A DNA stretch of 64,000 nt from NCBI RefSeq assembly GCF_009735645.1, contig NZ_CP032550.1, positions 558,001-622,000 of the forward strand. Reading direction: 5' to 3'. Origin of the DNA: Microbacterium oryzae. Lineage in GTDB: Bacteria; Actinomycetota; Actinomycetes; Actinomycetales; Microbacteriaceae. The notes beneath the pieces were generated by a model, which worked only from the letters and a program-made list of their open reading frames with translations, made no database searches and was not told the origin of the DNA. A program made the translations under genes and the position numbers. Shown piece by piece: positions 7,170 through 19,832 of this stretch (positions within the stretch are counted from its first letter, which is position 1; each line of letters opens with the position of its first letter).

Positions 7170-10100
7170 ATGACCTACCCGAAGTCCTCGTTCGGTCCCG
7201 CCGCCGAGAAGCCCGCACCGGGCGCTGTCGTGCCGAGCCCGCGCTTCCCCGAGATCGAGCGCGAGATCCTCGACTTCTGGGCCGCGGACGACACGTTCCG
7301 CGCCTCCATCTCGCAGCGCGACGGCGCCGACGAGTGGGTGTTCTACGACGGCCCGCCGTTCGCCAACGGCCTGCCGCACTACGGCCACCTCCTGACCGGG
7401 TACGCGAAGGACCTGTTCCCGCGCTTCCAGACCATGCGCGGCAAGAAGGTCGACCGCGTCTTCGGCTGGGACACGCACGGGCTCCCGGCCGAGCTCGAGG
7501 CCATGAAGCAGCTCGGCATCACGGAGAAGCACGAGATCCTCGAGATGGGGATCGACGCGTTCAACGCCAAGGCGCGCGACTCGGTGCTGGCCTACACGCG
7601 CGAGTGGGAGGACTACGTCACCCGCCAGGCGCGCTGGGTGGACTTCGAACGCGGCTACAAGACGCTCGACGCCACGTACATGGAGAGCGTCCTGTGGGCG
7701 TTCAAGACCCTCTTCGACAAGGGCCTCGCGTACGAGGGCTACCGCGTGCTGCCCTACTGCTGGCGCGACCAGACCCCGCTCTCCAACCACGAGCTGCGAA
7801 TGGACGACGACGTCTACAAGATGCGTCAGGACCCGTCGGTGACGGTCTCCTTCCCGCTCACCGGCGAGAAGGCCGCGGCTCTCGGCATCCAGGGCGCCCG
7901 TGCGCTCGCGTGGACGACGACGCCCTGGACCCTCCCGACCAACATGTCGCTCGCCGTCGGGCCGGAGATCGTCTACGCGGTCGTGCCCGTGGGCCCGAAC
8001 GGCGCGGGTGAGGGCGCCGAGGGCGCCGAGTTCCTCCTCGCGGAGGACCTGCTCGCCGGGTACGCGAAGGACCTCGGCTACGAGGACGCGGCCGCCGCAC
8101 GCGAGGCCGTGCGCCTCCGCGTCACGGGCGAGGAGCTGCGCGATGTGACCTTCGAGCGCCTGTGGGACTACTTCGCCGACACCGAGAAGTGGGGCACCGG
8201 AAACGCCTGGCGCATCCTCGTCGACGAGTACGTCACCACCGGCGATGGCACCGGCATCGTGCACCAGGCGCCCGCCTACGGTGAGGACGACAAGCGCCTG
8301 AATGACGCCGCCGGCATCCCGACCATCGTGTCGCTGGGCGACGACGGCCGCTTCCTCGACATGGTGCCCGATGTCGCGGGCGAGCTGTGGCTCGACGCCA
8401 ACACGCCCCTCGTGCGGCTCCTCCGCCAGAACGGGCGCCTGCTGCGCCTGCAGTCGTACGAGCACTCGTACCCGCACTGCTGGCGCTGCCGGAACCCCCT
8501 CATCTACAAGGCGGTCTCGAGCTGGTTCATCCGCGTCACCGACGTGAAGGACCGTCTCGTCGAGCTCAACGAGCAGATCACCTGGGCGCCCGAGAACGTC
8601 AAGCACGGCCAGTTCGGCAAGTGGGTCGAGGGCGCGCGCGACTGGTCGATCAGCCGCAACCGCTTCTGGGGATCGCCGATCCCGGTGTGGAAGTCGGATG
8701 ACCCGAACCACCCGCGCGTGGACGCCTACGGTTCGCTCGAAGAGCTCGAGCGCGACTTCGGCACGCTGCCCCGCAACGAGCAGGGCGAGGTCGACCTCCA
8801 CCGCCCGTACATCGACGAGCTCACGCGCCCGAACCCCGACGACCCCACCGGGCAGAGCACGATGCGCCGCATCGAGGACGTGTTCGACGTCTGGTTCGAC
8901 TCCGGCTCGATGCCGTTCGCACAGGTGCACTACCCGTTCGAGAACAAGGACTGGTTCGAGACGCACTCGCCGGCGGACTTCATCGTCGAGTACATCGGCC
9001 AGACCCGTGGCTGGTTCTACGTCATGCACGTGCTCTCCGGCGCGCTGTTCGACCGGCCGGCGTTCACGGGCGTCTCATGCCACGGCATCGTGCTCGGCAG
9101 CGACGGCCAGAAGATGTCGAAGTCGCTGCGCAACTACCCCGACGTGTCCGAGGTGCTCGAGCGCGACGGCTCCGACGCGATGCGCTGGTTCCTCATGTCG
9201 TCGAGCGTGCTGCGCGGCGGCAACCTCATCGTCACGGAGGAGGGCATCCGCTCGGGCGTGCGGGAGTTCCTCCTGCCCCTGTGGAACTCGTGGTACTTCT
9301 TCGCCACCTACGCGAACGCGGCGGGCGGTCCGGATGGCCGGGGTTACGAGGCCACGTGGCGCACGGATTCGACGGATGTGCTCGACCGCTACATCCTCGC
9401 GCTCACGGGCGACCTCGTGCGCGATGTCGCCGCCGACCTCGACGACCTCGACTCCACCACGGCCGCCGCGCGCCTGCGCGACTTCGCCGAAGTGCTGACG
9501 AACTGGTACATCCGCCGCTCGCGCGACCGCTTCTGGCAGGGCGTCGACGACGACCCGCGCAGCCGCGAGGCGTTCGACACCCTCTACACGGTGCTTGAGA
9601 CGCTCGCGCGCGTCGCGGCGCCGCTCATCCCGCTCGTGGCGGAGCGGGTGTGGCAGGGCCTCACCGGCGGCCGCAGCGTGCACCTGGAGGACTGGCCCGA
9701 CGCCGCCGCGTTCGCCGGCGCCGCCGACATCCGCGCCGCCATGGACGCCGTCCGCGAGGCGTCGAGCGTCGCGAACGCGCTGCGGAAGAAGGAGGGGCTC
9801 CGCGTGCGCCTGCCGCTGGCGAAGCTCACGGTGGTCACGGGCGGGGCGGAAGGCCTCGCGCAGTTCGACGACATCCTGCGGGAGGAGCTCAACGTCAAGT
9901 CCGTCGAGCTCGTCGAGCTCGGCGACGACACCGCCGCTCAGTACGGCATCTCGCACCGCCTCACCGTGAACGCCCGCGCGGCCGGTCCGCGCCTCGGCAA
10001 GCAGGTGCAGCAGGTCATCAAGGCGTCGAAGTCCGGCGACTGGTCCGAGCAGGATGGCGTCGTCACCGCGGGCGGAATCGCGCTCGAGGCGGGGGAGTAC

Positions 10101-10499
10101 GAGCTCGCGCTCGACACCTCCGGGCGCCCGGAGGGCGAGGCCATCGCGACCCTGCCGTCGGGTGGCTTCGTGCTGCTGGAGACGACGACCACCCCGGAGC
10201 TCGAGGCCGAGGGGCTCGCCCGCGACATCGTGCGCGCCGTGCAGGACACGCGGAAGGCCGCCGGCTTCGAGGTCAGCGACCGCATCCGCCTGCAGCTCGC
10301 GTTCGCGTCCGACGCGGACGCCGAAGCGGTCCGCCTCGCCTGGGACGTCGCCGACGTCGCGGGGGAGACCCTGGCCGTCGAGCACAGCGTGACCGATGCG
10401 ACCGACGAGGCGGAGCACACCGCGCAGGTGCCGGCCGGCACCTACGCCAACGCCGGCGACTTCACCGTCGCCGTCTCTCGAGTGGGGAGCGCCGCATGA
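7170..10499 (+). CDS. ileS: Isoleucyl-tRNA synthetase
   Basis: Class Ia synthetase charging tRNA-Ile, 1109 residues, the eukaryote-like long type common in Actinobacteria. The HIGH-equivalent is HYGH at residues 70-73 ([11 protein letters not shown]); KMSKS is at about 648-652 ([11 protein letters not shown]). Between them is the editing domain (TTPWTLPTN). A DUF5915-like C-terminal region follows the anticodon-binding domain. ATG 7170 is placed by GGAG 4 bases upstream and the T-box leader that ends there. The gene ends in an ATGA overlap with folC. Expression should rise when tRNA-Ile is uncharged, through the T-box. Confidence 0.98.
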   Translation: MTYPKSSFGPAAEKPAPGAVVPSPRFPEIEREILDFWAADDTFRASISQRDGADEWVFYDGPPFANGLPHYGHLLTGYAKDLFPRFQTMRGKKVDRVFGWDTHGLPAELEAMKQLGITEKHEILEMGIDAFNAKARDSVLAYTREWEDYVTRQARWVDFERGYKTLDATYMESVLWAFKTLFDKGLAYEGYRVLPYCWRDQTPLSNHELRMDDDVYKMRQDPSVTVSFPLTGEKAAALGIQGARALAWTTTPWTLPTNMSLAVGPEIVYAVVPVGPNGAGEGAEGAEFLLAEDLLAGYAKDLGYEDAAAAREAVRLRVTGEELRDVTFERLWDYFADTEKWGTGNAWRILVDEYVTTGDGTGIVHQAPAYGEDDKRLNDAAGIPTIVSLGDDGRFLDMVPDVAGELWLDANTPLVRLLRQNGRLLRLQSYEHSYPHCWRCRNPLIYKAVSSWFIRVTDVKDRLVELNEQITWAPENVKHGQFGKWVEGARDWSISRNRFWGSPIPVWKSDDPNHPRVDAYGSLEELERDFGTLPRNEQGEVDLHRPYIDELTRPNPDDPTGQSTMRRIEDVFDVWFDSGSMPFAQVHYPFENKDWFETHSPADFIVEYIGQTRGWFYVMHVLSGALFDRPAFTGVSCHGIVLGSDGQKMSKSLRNYPDVSEVLERDGSDAMRWFLMSSSVLRGGNLIVTEEGIRSGVREFLLPLWNSWYFFATYANAAGGPDGRGYEATWRTDSTDVLDRYILALTGDLVRDVAADLDDLDSTTAAARLRDFAEVLTNWYIRRSRDRFWQGVDDDPRSREAFDTLYTVLETLARVAAPLIPLVAERVWQGLTGGRSVHLEDWPDAAAFAGAADIRAAMDAVREASSVANALRKKEGLRVRLPLAKLTVVTGGAEGLAQFDDILREELNVKSVELVELGDDTAAQYGISHRLTVNARAAGPRLGKQVQQVIKASKSGDWSEQDGVVTAGGIALEAGEYELALDTSGRPEGEAIATLPSGGFVLLETTTTPELEAEGLARDIVRAVQDTRKAAGFEVSDRIRLQLAFASDADAEAVRLAWDVADVAGETLAVEHSVTDATDEAEHTAQVPAGTYANAGDFTVAVSRVGSAA

Positions 10500-11854
10500 G
10501 CGCGCAGGACACCGCCCGCGCCGATGCCGTCTACGACGCGCTGCTCGCGCGCGCCGGGGAGCAGTGGGTGCAGCCGCGCGTGGAGCGCACGGCGCGCATC
10601 CTCGAGCTGCTCGACGACCCGCAGCGCACGTTCCGGGTGGTGCACATCACGGGCACCAACGGCAAGACGTCGACCGCGCGCATCATCGAGAGCCTCGTGC
10701 GCGCGCACGGACTGCGGACGGGGCTCTTCACGAGCCCGCACCTCACGCGATTCACCGAGCGGATCCTCATCGACGGCGAGCCCATCGCCGACGCCGCCGT
10801 CGCCGACGCCTGGGACGAGATCGAGCCGTTCGTCGCCCTCGTCGACGCCGAGCTCGAGGCGAAGGGCGACGCGCCGCTGACGTTCTTCGAGCTGCTCACC
10901 GTGCTCGCGTTCGTCGCCTGCGCCGACGCGCCGGTCGACGTGCTCGTCCTCGAGGTGGGGATGGGCGGCGCCTGGGACTCGACGAACACCGCGGATGGCG
11001 ATGTGGCGGTTCTCACGCCGATCGACATCGACCACGTGAACCGCCTCGGCTCCACCGTCGCCGAGATCGCGGAGGTCAAGGCCGGCATCATCAAGGACGG
11101 CGCGGTCGTCGTCTCCGCCGCCCAGCAGCCGGAGGCCGCGGCGGTCATCCGTCGCGCGGCAGCCGCCCGCGGTGCGACCGTCGTCACCGAGGGCGAGGAG
11201 TTCGCGCTCGTCGACGACCGACTCGCGGTGGGCGGCCAGCTCATAACCGTGAAGGGGCTCGCGGCGTCGTACACGGAGGAGTACCTGCCGCTCTACGGCC
11301 GCCACCAGGGTCAGAACGCCGCGGTCGCGATCGCCGCCGTCGAGGCGCTGATCGGCGCGGGATCGCAGGCCATCGCGCCCGAGATCATCACCGAGGGCCT
11401 CCAGCAGGCGACCTCGCCCGGGCGCCTGCAGCTCGTCGGCATCGAGCCGACCGTGCTCGTCGACGCCGCCCACAACCCGCACGGCGCGCGAGCGCTGGCG
11501 AGCGCCCTCACGGAGTCGTTCGACTTCGCCGAGTGGGGCATCGTCCTCGGCGTGCTCGACGACAAGGACGCCGCCGGCATCATCGCCGCGCTCGCCCCGG
11601 TCGCCGCGCACGTCTTCGCCACCGCGCCCTCGTCCGAGCGTGCCGGCGACGTCGAGCGCCTGGCCGACATCGTCGAGGCCGCCGGGTTGCGCGTGACCGT
11701 CCATCCGGGCGTCTACGACGCGACGGAGGCCGCGCGGGCCTGGGCGCAGCAGGGGGAGAAGCGCGCGGTCGCGATCGCGGGCTCCGTCGTGCTGGCGGGC
11801 GAGGCCATCCTGCTCGCACAGGAGGAGGAGTGGAAGCCGGTGACGGGCGAATGA
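10496..11854 (+). CDS. folC: Bifunctional folylpolyglutamate / dihydrofolate synthase
   Basis: Mur-ligase-family ATP enzyme of folate metabolism, 452 residues, adding glutamate to dihydropteroate and folates. The P-loop is TGTNGKT at residues 52-58; the family SPHLTRF substrate motif follows ([12 protein letters not shown]), and [14 protein letters not shown] is the metal-binding region. The C-terminal Mur_ligase_C domain contains DAAHNPHG. It overlaps ileS at its start and the next gene at its stop (both ATGA), so all three are probably translated as one unit. Confidence 0.96.
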   Translation: MSAQDTARADAVYDALLARAGEQWVQPRVERTARILELLDDPQRTFRVVHITGTNGKTSTARIIESLVRAHGLRTGLFTSPHLTRFTERILIDGEPIADAAVADAWDEIEPFVALVDAELEAKGDAPLTFFELLTVLAFVACADAPVDVLVLEVGMGGAWDSTNTADGDVAVLTPIDIDHVNRLGSTVAEIAEVKAGIIKDGAVVVSAAQQPEAAAVIRRAAAARGATVVTEGEEFALVDDRLAVGGQLITVKGLAASYTEEYLPLYGRHQGQNAAVAIAAVEALIGAGSQAIAPEIITEGLQQATSPGRLQLVGIEPTVLVDAAHNPHGARALASALTESFDFAEWGIVLGVLDDKDAAGIIAALAPVAAHVFATAPSSERAGDVERLADIVEAAGLRVTVHPGVYDATEAARAWAQQGEKRAVAIAGSVVLAGEAILLAQEEEWKPVTGE

Positions 11855-12252
11855 GCGACGCGCAGCCGCGGCAGCCGCGCTACCGCACCCTCCCCGAGAA
11901 GGTCGGCTCGATCGTCCTCGCGTTCGAGGCGATCGTGGTGTTCCTCGCCGGCCTGTCGATCTTCGGTCTCAAGGCGCTGCCGGATGGCGTCCCGCAGTGG
12001 TGGGGCATCGTCGCGGGGGCCGTGATGGCCGTGCTCATGATCCTCACGAGCGGCCTGCTGCGGCACCGCTGGGGCCTCGCCCTCGGCTGGGTGCTGCAGA
12101 TCATCACCGCCCTCGGCGCGTTCTTCGTCCCGGCCATCCTGTTCGTCACGCTCGTCTTCGGCGGCATGTGGGTGTATGCGACCATCGGAGGGGCGCGGAT
12201 CGAACGGCGCATCTCCGCGCAGCGCGCCGCGGCGGCCGCGGAGACCGACTGA
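11851..12252 (+). CDS. DUF4233 membrane protein
   Basis: Predicted 133-residue integral membrane protein with four hydrophobic segments (roughly residues 20-42, 47-68, 72-90 and 95-115) and a basic C-terminal tail. The arrangement and the folC-DUF4233-ndk order match the DUF4233 family, which is conserved in this position in Actinobacteria; its function is unknown. The ATG overlaps the folC stop (ATGA). Confidence 0.85.
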   Translation: MSDAQPRQPRYRTLPEKVGSIVLAFEAIVVFLAGLSIFGLKALPDGVPQWWGIVAGAVMAVLMILTSGLLRHRWGLALGWVLQIITALGAFFVPAILFVTLVFGGMWVYATIGGARIERRISAQRAAAAAETD

Positions 12253-12295
12253 CCGGACCATCCGTCCCTCCCCGTCCTGACAGAAAGGCACCCCC

Positions 12296-12709
12296 ATGGC
12301 CACCGAAGAGACCCTCGTCCTCGTCAAGCCCGACGGCGTCGCCCGCGGCCTCACCGGCGCGATCCTCGCCCGCATCGAGGCGAAGGGCTACTCGCTCGTC
12401 GACCTCAAGCTCGTCGAGCCCAGCCGCGACCTGCTCGCCCGCCACTACGCCGAGCACGAGGGCAAGCCCTTCTACGAGCCCCTCCTGGAGTTCATGCTCT
12501 CCGGCCCGGTCGTCGCCATCCGCGTCGCCGGCAACCGCGTGATCGAGGGCTTCCGCTCGCTCGCCGGCACCACCGACCCGACGACCGCCGCGCCCGGCAC
12601 CATCCGCGGCGACCTCGGTCGCGACTGGGGCGTCGCCGTGCAGCAGAACCTCGTGCACGGCTCCGACAGCCCGGAGTCCGCAGCGCGTGAGCTCGAGATC
12701 TGGTTCTAA
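12296..12709 (+). CDS. ndk: Nucleoside-diphosphate kinase
   Basis: Transfers phosphate between nucleoside di- and triphosphates through a phosphohistidine. It is 137 residues, full length. The active-site histidine is H121 in NLVHGSDS, with the conserved KPDGV (11-15) and GTIRGD motifs. AAAGG precedes the ATG by 7 bases. A strong hairpin follows the stop and ends the ileS-folC-DUF4233-ndk run. Confidence 0.98.
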   Translation: MATEETLVLVKPDGVARGLTGAILARIEAKGYSLVDLKLVEPSRDLLARHYAEHEGKPFYEPLLEFMLSGPVVAIRVAGNRVIEGFRSLAGTTDPTTAAPGTIRGDLGRDWGVAVQQNLVHGSDSPESAARELEIWF

Positions 12710-12741
12710 GACTCAGCGAGCGAAGCGAGTCCAAACGCAGT

Positions 12742-12775
12742 GAGCCGCCCTCGGGAACTGTTCCCGGGGCGGCTC
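12742..12775 (+). terminator. Hairpin terminator after ndk
   Basis: GAGCCGCCC (12742-12750) pairs with GGGCGGCTC (12767-12775), with an inner CGGGAA/TTCCCG stem. The T-run is poor, as is usual in high-GC actinobacteria. It lies 32 bases beyond the ndk stop and before the convergent VKOR gene. Confidence 0.75.
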
Positions 12776-12794
12776 TCCGCATGTGACGGGGGTG

Positions 12795-13391
12795 TCAGAA
12801 GAGCATTCCCAGCACGTCCAGGCGCAGCTGCGCGAGCACCGCGATGATCGCGTAGCTGACCACTGCGAACACCGGCAGCCAGCCCATCAGGGTGTCGGCC
12901 GCGCGGCGCGCCCCGGCGGGCAGGGGGATGGCTCCGATCCGGATGGCGTGGAGCAGCACGGCGTAGAACGACGGGATGGTCACCGACCACGTCACCATGC
13001 ACCAGGGGCAGAGCGTTCCGATGATGAAGATGCTCTGGAAGATGAGCCAGCACACGAAGGCGAACCCGAACGCCATCCCGAGGGTGAACAGCGCCCAGAA
13101 CCAGCGGGCGAAGCGCGCGCCGGCGAGCACGGCCATCCCGACCACGATCGGGGCGATCCAGGCGCCGAGGCCGATGATCGGGTTGGGGAAGCCGAAGACG
13201 GCGCCCTGCCACGAGTCGAGGTTCTTCGCGCACTGCACGAGCGGGTTGAAGTCGCAGCCGAGCGCCGCGCCCGGATTCTGCAGGAGGTGGAACTTCTCCA
13301 CCGTGAGCGAGAACGCCGCCCACCATCCGACGACGCCCGCGAGGACGAGCCAGATGGCCAGAGCGGTGGGGCGCGTGCGAGTCTCGGGCAT
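12795..13391 (-). CDS. Vitamin K epoxide reductase family protein
   Basis: Integral membrane thiol oxidoreductase, 198 residues, of the bacterial VKOR family that reoxidises disulfide-forming partners (DsbA-like) with quinone. Four or five transmembrane helices are evident. The catalytic pair is C128-P-W-C131 (GTLCPWCM) and the loop pair C46 and C54. ATG 13391 starts a basic N-terminus followed directly by the first helix; upstream in-frame sequence is unconserved. No DsbA-type partner is adjacent. Confidence 0.92.
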   Translation of the reverse strand: MPETRTRPTALAIWLVLAGVVGWWAAFSLTVEKFHLLQNPGAALGCDFNPLVQCAKNLDSWQGAVFGFPNPIIGLGAWIAPIVVGMAVLAGARFARWFWALFTLGMAFGFAFVCWLIFQSIFIIGTLCPWCMVTWSVTIPSFYAVLLHAIRIGAIPLPAGARRAADTLMGWLPVFAVVSYAIIAVLAQLRLDVLGMLF

Positions 13392-13484
13392 GCCCGGATT
13401 ATCGCATCGCGGCCTGAGTCGACCGCCGCGCCCGACGTCGCCGGGACCCCGAGCGTCACCTGGGTGCGGGTGAACGGCCGGTAG

Positions 13485-13493
13485 TGAGATAAT
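13485..13493 (+). promoter_or_regulatory. Candidate extended -10 promoter of rne
   Basis: TGA-GATAAT at 13485-13493 fits an extended -10 element (TGN plus a near-consensus hexamer) and is the only such AT-rich box in the region. No good -35 is visible. A transcript from here would have a ~175-base leader before the rne start at 13676, long enough for the structure-mediated autoregulation known for RNase E in other bacteria; that role is only an inference. Confidence 0.4.
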
Positions 13494-13675
13494 GGTCGCG
13501 ACGTGAACCCCGGCACGACCGGGGAGGCGTCGGACGATGAAGACTTCGGGGCGACGACTGCCCCGCGCGACCAGAGCGATGTGCCGGTCGCATGCCGATG
13601 GAGTTCGCGGCCGCGCAACGCGGGGCCGCACGAGATTCTCGGGCGGATTTCCGCCCCGCAGGGAGAACGCCAGCG

Positions 13676-16309
13676 ATGGCTGAAGTGAACAACGACACAG
13701 ACGGAACCTTCGACGTGAACGGAGGCGCCGCAGACGCCCCCGAGCCCACGGTCGACCAGACGAGCGAGACGCCCGTGGAGGGTGCCGAGGCGGCTGCCCA
13801 GGAGCAGCCCGCCGAGCAGGCGATCGAGGAGCAGCCCGCCGAGGAGGCGCCCGCCGAGCAGGCTGCTGACGAGCATCCCGCCGACGAGCAGCTGACGGAT
13901 GGTGGTGCGTCTGCCCCCGAGCAGGTCGCGGATGGCGCTGCCTCGGCTCCCGAGGAGCAGCCCGCCGAGCAGGCGCCCGCCGAGGACGCCTCTCCGGACC
14001 AGCAGCAGCAGGTCGCTCAGGAGACTCCCGCGGCGGAGCAGCCCGCCGCTCCGGAGTCGGGCACCGAGGATGCTCCCGCGGCTGAGGAGCCCGCAGCGGC
14101 GGAGACCCCCGCCGAGGAGGCTGCTCCCGCCGAGCAGCAGCCCGCGACGGAGCAGGCTCAGCCCGAGCCCGAGCCCGAGCCGGTGACCGCCGTGAGCCTC
14201 GGCCTGCTGCCCGCCGAGTTCGTCTCGCGCGTGACGACCGACCTGCACTTCTACGCGCCGCAGGTCGCGCCGCTGCCCGCCCTTCCCGAGCCGGAGCCGG
14301 AGGACTCCTCCAACGGGCGCTCTTCGTCTTCGCGCCGGCGTCGCCGTCGCGGCGGACCCGAGGAGCCCGCGGAGCCCGTGGAGGAGCCGCGTCGTCGCCA
14401 GCGCGTCGTCGAGGTCATCACCGAGCCGCAGCGCATCAAGGGCTCTACGCGCCTGGAGGCGAAGAAGCAGCGTCGTCGCGACGGCCGTGAGGCCGGACGC
14501 CGTCGCCCCGTCGTCACCGAGGCGGAGTTCCTCGCGCGCCGCGAGGCCGTCGACCGTCAGATGATCGTGCGTTCGAAGAACGGCCGCATCCAGCTCGCCG
14601 TCCTCGAGGACAACGTGCTCGTCGAGCACTACGTCGCCCGCAACCAGGACGCGTCGCTCATCGGCAACGTGTACCTCGGCCGCGTGCAGAACGTGCTCCC
14701 CAGCATGGAGGCCGCGTTCGTCGACATCGGTCGTGGGCGCAACGCCGTGCTGTACTCCGGCGAGGTCGACTGGGACGCCGTGGAGACCGGCAACCAGCCT
14801 CGCCGCATCGAGCTCGCGCTCAAGCAGGGCGACCGCGTCCTCGTGCAGGTCACGAAGGACCCGGTCGGCCACAAGGGCGCGCGTCTGACGAGCCAGATCT
14901 CGCTCCCCGGCCGCTACCTCGTGTACGTGCCCGGCGGCGCCATGAACGGCATCTCGCGGAAGCTCCCCGACACCGAGCGCGCGCGCCTGAAGAAGATCCT
15001 CAAGGAGGTGCTCCCCGAGTCGTCGGGCGTCATCGTGCGCACCGCGGCCGAGGGTGCCACCGAGGACCAGCTGACGCGCGATGTGAACCGCCTCACCTCG
15101 CAGTGGGCGCACATCAACGAGCTCGTCCAGAAGGGCAGCGCTCCCGCGCTTCTGCACAGCGAGCCCGACCTGCTGGTGAAGATCATCCGCGACGTCTTCA
15201 ACGAGGACTTCACGAAGCTCCTCATCCAGGGCGCCGAGGCGCAGCGCACGATCGTCGACTACCTCACGGGCGTCGCGCCCGACCTGCTCGACCGCGTCGA
15301 GCACTACGAGGGTGAGGGTGACCCCTTCGACGACTTCCGGATCACCGAGCAGATCGAGAAGGCGCTCGACCGCAAGGTCTGGCTGCCGTCCGGCGGCTCG
15401 CTCGTGATCGACCGCACCGAGGCGATGACCGTCGTCGACGTCAACACGGGCAAGTTCGTCGGCTCGGGCGGCAACCTCGAGGAGACGGTCACGAAGAACA
15501 ACCTCGAGGCCGCCGAGGAGATCGTCCGTCAGCTGCGGCTGCGCGACATCGGCGGGATCATCGTCGTCGACTTCATCGACATGGTGCTCGAGTCGAACCG
15601 CGATCTCGTCCTCCGACGGCTCATCGAATGCCTGAGCCGCGACCGGACCAAGCACCAGGTCGCCGAGGTCACCTCGCTCGGCCTCGTGCAGATGACGCGC
15701 AAGAAGCTCGGGCTCGGCCTGCTCGAGACCTTCAGCGAGCCCTGCGAGGTTTGCGCCGGCCGCGGTGTCGTCGTCCACCACGACCCGGTGGTCAAGCACC
15801 GCTCGAGCGGCAGCGGCTCCACCGGATCCAACGGCTCGAACGGCGGCTCCAGCGGCCGTCGCTCGCGCGGCGGACAGGCGCCCGCCAGCTCGCCGGTGGC
15901 GCAGCAGGCGTCGACGGCCGCGCACGTCATCACGGATGGCGTGAAGTCGGCTCTCGCGCAGATCGCCGCGTCGACGATCGCGAAACCCGAGCACGCCGAG
16001 CACGACGAGCACGCTCCCGCGGAGAGCACGTCGGAGCTGCCCTCGCTGGGCATCGAGCTGCCCGAGGGCCCGCGCGGGGGAGCGCAGAGCGAGGAGCGGG
16101 AGCGTCCGCGCCGGCCGCGCAAGAAGCGTCAGGTCGAGAAGCCCGCGTCGGTCGCCCCCGCGTCGGAGGCCGCGCAGCTGCTCGACTCCGTGCTGGAGGC
16201 TCTTCCCGAGCCGAAGGCGCCGGGTCAGGGCCGCGCGCGTCGCCGCGTGACGACGGCGGCGCTCCTCGGCACCGCCGTGGACGTCAAGCGCAACCCCGAA
16301 GGGGAGTGA
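13676..16309 (+). CDS. rne: Ribonuclease E/G family endoribonuclease
   Basis: Predicted 877-residue endoribonuclease of mRNA decay and rRNA/tRNA processing. Residues 1-~180 are an acidic, disordered Pro/Ala/Glu extension with repeated AEQ/PAEE units; a basic Arg-rich stretch follows. The catalytic core begins near 290 (S1 domain with GNVYLGRVQNVLPSMEAAFVDIG). The DNase-I-like catalytic region contains MTVVDVNTGKFVGSG, and the zinc-link cysteines are C690 and C693 (EPCEVCAGRG; CPxC in many homologs). A low-complexity C-terminal tail completes the actinobacterial architecture. ATG 13676 has GGGAGAA upstream. Confidence 0.95.
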   Translation: MAEVNNDTDGTFDVNGGAADAPEPTVDQTSETPVEGAEAAAQEQPAEQAIEEQPAEEAPAEQAADEHPADEQLTDGGASAPEQVADGAASAPEEQPAEQAPAEDASPDQQQQVAQETPAAEQPAAPESGTEDAPAAEEPAAAETPAEEAAPAEQQPATEQAQPEPEPEPVTAVSLGLLPAEFVSRVTTDLHFYAPQVAPLPALPEPEPEDSSNGRSSSSRRRRRRGGPEEPAEPVEEPRRRQRVVEVITEPQRIKGSTRLEAKKQRRRDGREAGRRRPVVTEAEFLARREAVDRQMIVRSKNGRIQLAVLEDNVLVEHYVARNQDASLIGNVYLGRVQNVLPSMEAAFVDIGRGRNAVLYSGEVDWDAVETGNQPRRIELALKQGDRVLVQVTKDPVGHKGARLTSQISLPGRYLVYVPGGAMNGISRKLPDTERARLKKILKEVLPESSGVIVRTAAEGATEDQLTRDVNRLTSQWAHINELVQKGSAPALLHSEPDLLVKIIRDVFNEDFTKLLIQGAEAQRTIVDYLTGVAPDLLDRVEHYEGEGDPFDDFRITEQIEKALDRKVWLPSGGSLVIDRTEAMTVVDVNTGKFVGSGGNLEETVTKNNLEAAEEIVRQLRLRDIGGIIVVDFIDMVLESNRDLVLRRLIECLSRDRTKHQVAEVTSLGLVQMTRKKLGLGLLETFSEPCEVCAGRGVVVHHDPVVKHRSSGSGSTGSNGSNGGSSGRRSRGGQAPASSPVAQQASTAAHVITDGVKSALAQIAASTIAKPEHAEHDEHAPAESTSELPSLGIELPEGPRGGAQSEERERPRRPRKKRQVEKPASVAPASEAAQLLDSVLEALPEPKAPGQGRARRRVTTAALLGTAVDVKRNPEGE

Positions 16310-16313
16310 GCGG

Positions 16314-16349
16314 GCGCGCTCGAGACCTCAGCGTCGGTCTCGAGCGCGC
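16314..16349. terminator. Bidirectional hairpin terminator between rne and DUF4031 gene
   Basis: Perfect 14-base arms GCGCGCTCGAGACC (16314-16327) and its complement (16336-16349) with an 8-base loop, 5 bases after the rne stop. The right arm lies within the last codons of the convergent DUF4031 gene, whose stop codon (16328-16330) falls in the loop. It can serve as a terminator for both strands. Confidence 0.7.
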
Positions 16350-16594
16350 ACCCGCAGTCCCGAGGCGATCAGTGCGCGCGTGAGCTCATGCGCCGATACC
16401 GCCACCGCTCCGGCGGCGACGAGGCGCGGCAGCGCGTCCTCGGGGACGTCGTAGTGGTCGAGGTCGAAGGCTCGGCGGGGGATGGCGTTGGCCGAGGCGA
16501 ACGCATGCAGCTCCGCCAGGCTCTCGTCGCTCACCAGGTGGGCCCAGAGGCGTCCGTGTGCGGGCCAGAGGGCCTGATCGACGAGAACGGTCAT
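16328..16594 (-). CDS. DUF4031 domain protein
   Basis: Predicted 88-residue protein opening MTVLVDQALWPAH with WAHLVSDESLAELHAFA, the hallmark start of the DUF4031 family (small soluble actinobacterial proteins of unknown function). Conserved His and Asp positions follow in FDLDHYDVPED. ATG 16594 was chosen because it begins the conserved MTVLVD; an upstream GTG would add seven unconserved residues. Its 3' end forms part of the hairpin shared with rne. Confidence 0.8.
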   Translation of the reverse strand: MTVLVDQALWPAHGRLWAHLVSDESLAELHAFASANAIPRRAFDLDHYDVPEDALPRLVAAGAVAVSAHELTRALIASGLRVRARDRR

Positions 16595-16644
16595 GACCGT
16601 CCAGCCTACGGACATCCGCCCTCAACGCGCCGATTCCGCCGCTT

Positions 16645-16673
16645 TTGGCGGACCGGCCTCGATGGGGTAAAGT
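16645..16673 (+). promoter_or_regulatory. Promoter of rplU-rpmA
   Basis: TTGGCG (-35, 16645-16650) and TAAAGT (-10, 16668-16673) are separated by exactly 17 bases, a good housekeeping-sigma promoter. It lies about 150 bases before rplU, leaving a leader typical of ribosomal-protein genes; the leader may carry control structure, but no known motif is recognised. Confidence 0.65.
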
Positions 16674-16829
16674 ATTCCTTTGGTGCGTCCCCTGTCGCGC
16701 GCTCTCCCACTGGCGGCGCGACGAAAGTCTTGCCCGAGACGCACCTCGCACACCCCGTGCGATACGCAAGCGAAGTCTTCCCGTGAGATTCGGAAGCCGC
16801 ACGGCTTCCCCAATGAAACAGGTATGAAC

Positions 16830-19828
<2,999 letters not shown>

Positions 19829-19832
<4 letters not shown>

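Noticed and set aside
13503..13688. Small plus-strand ORF in the rne leader
   Set aside because: No ribosome-binding site or conserved features, and it overlaps the rne start.
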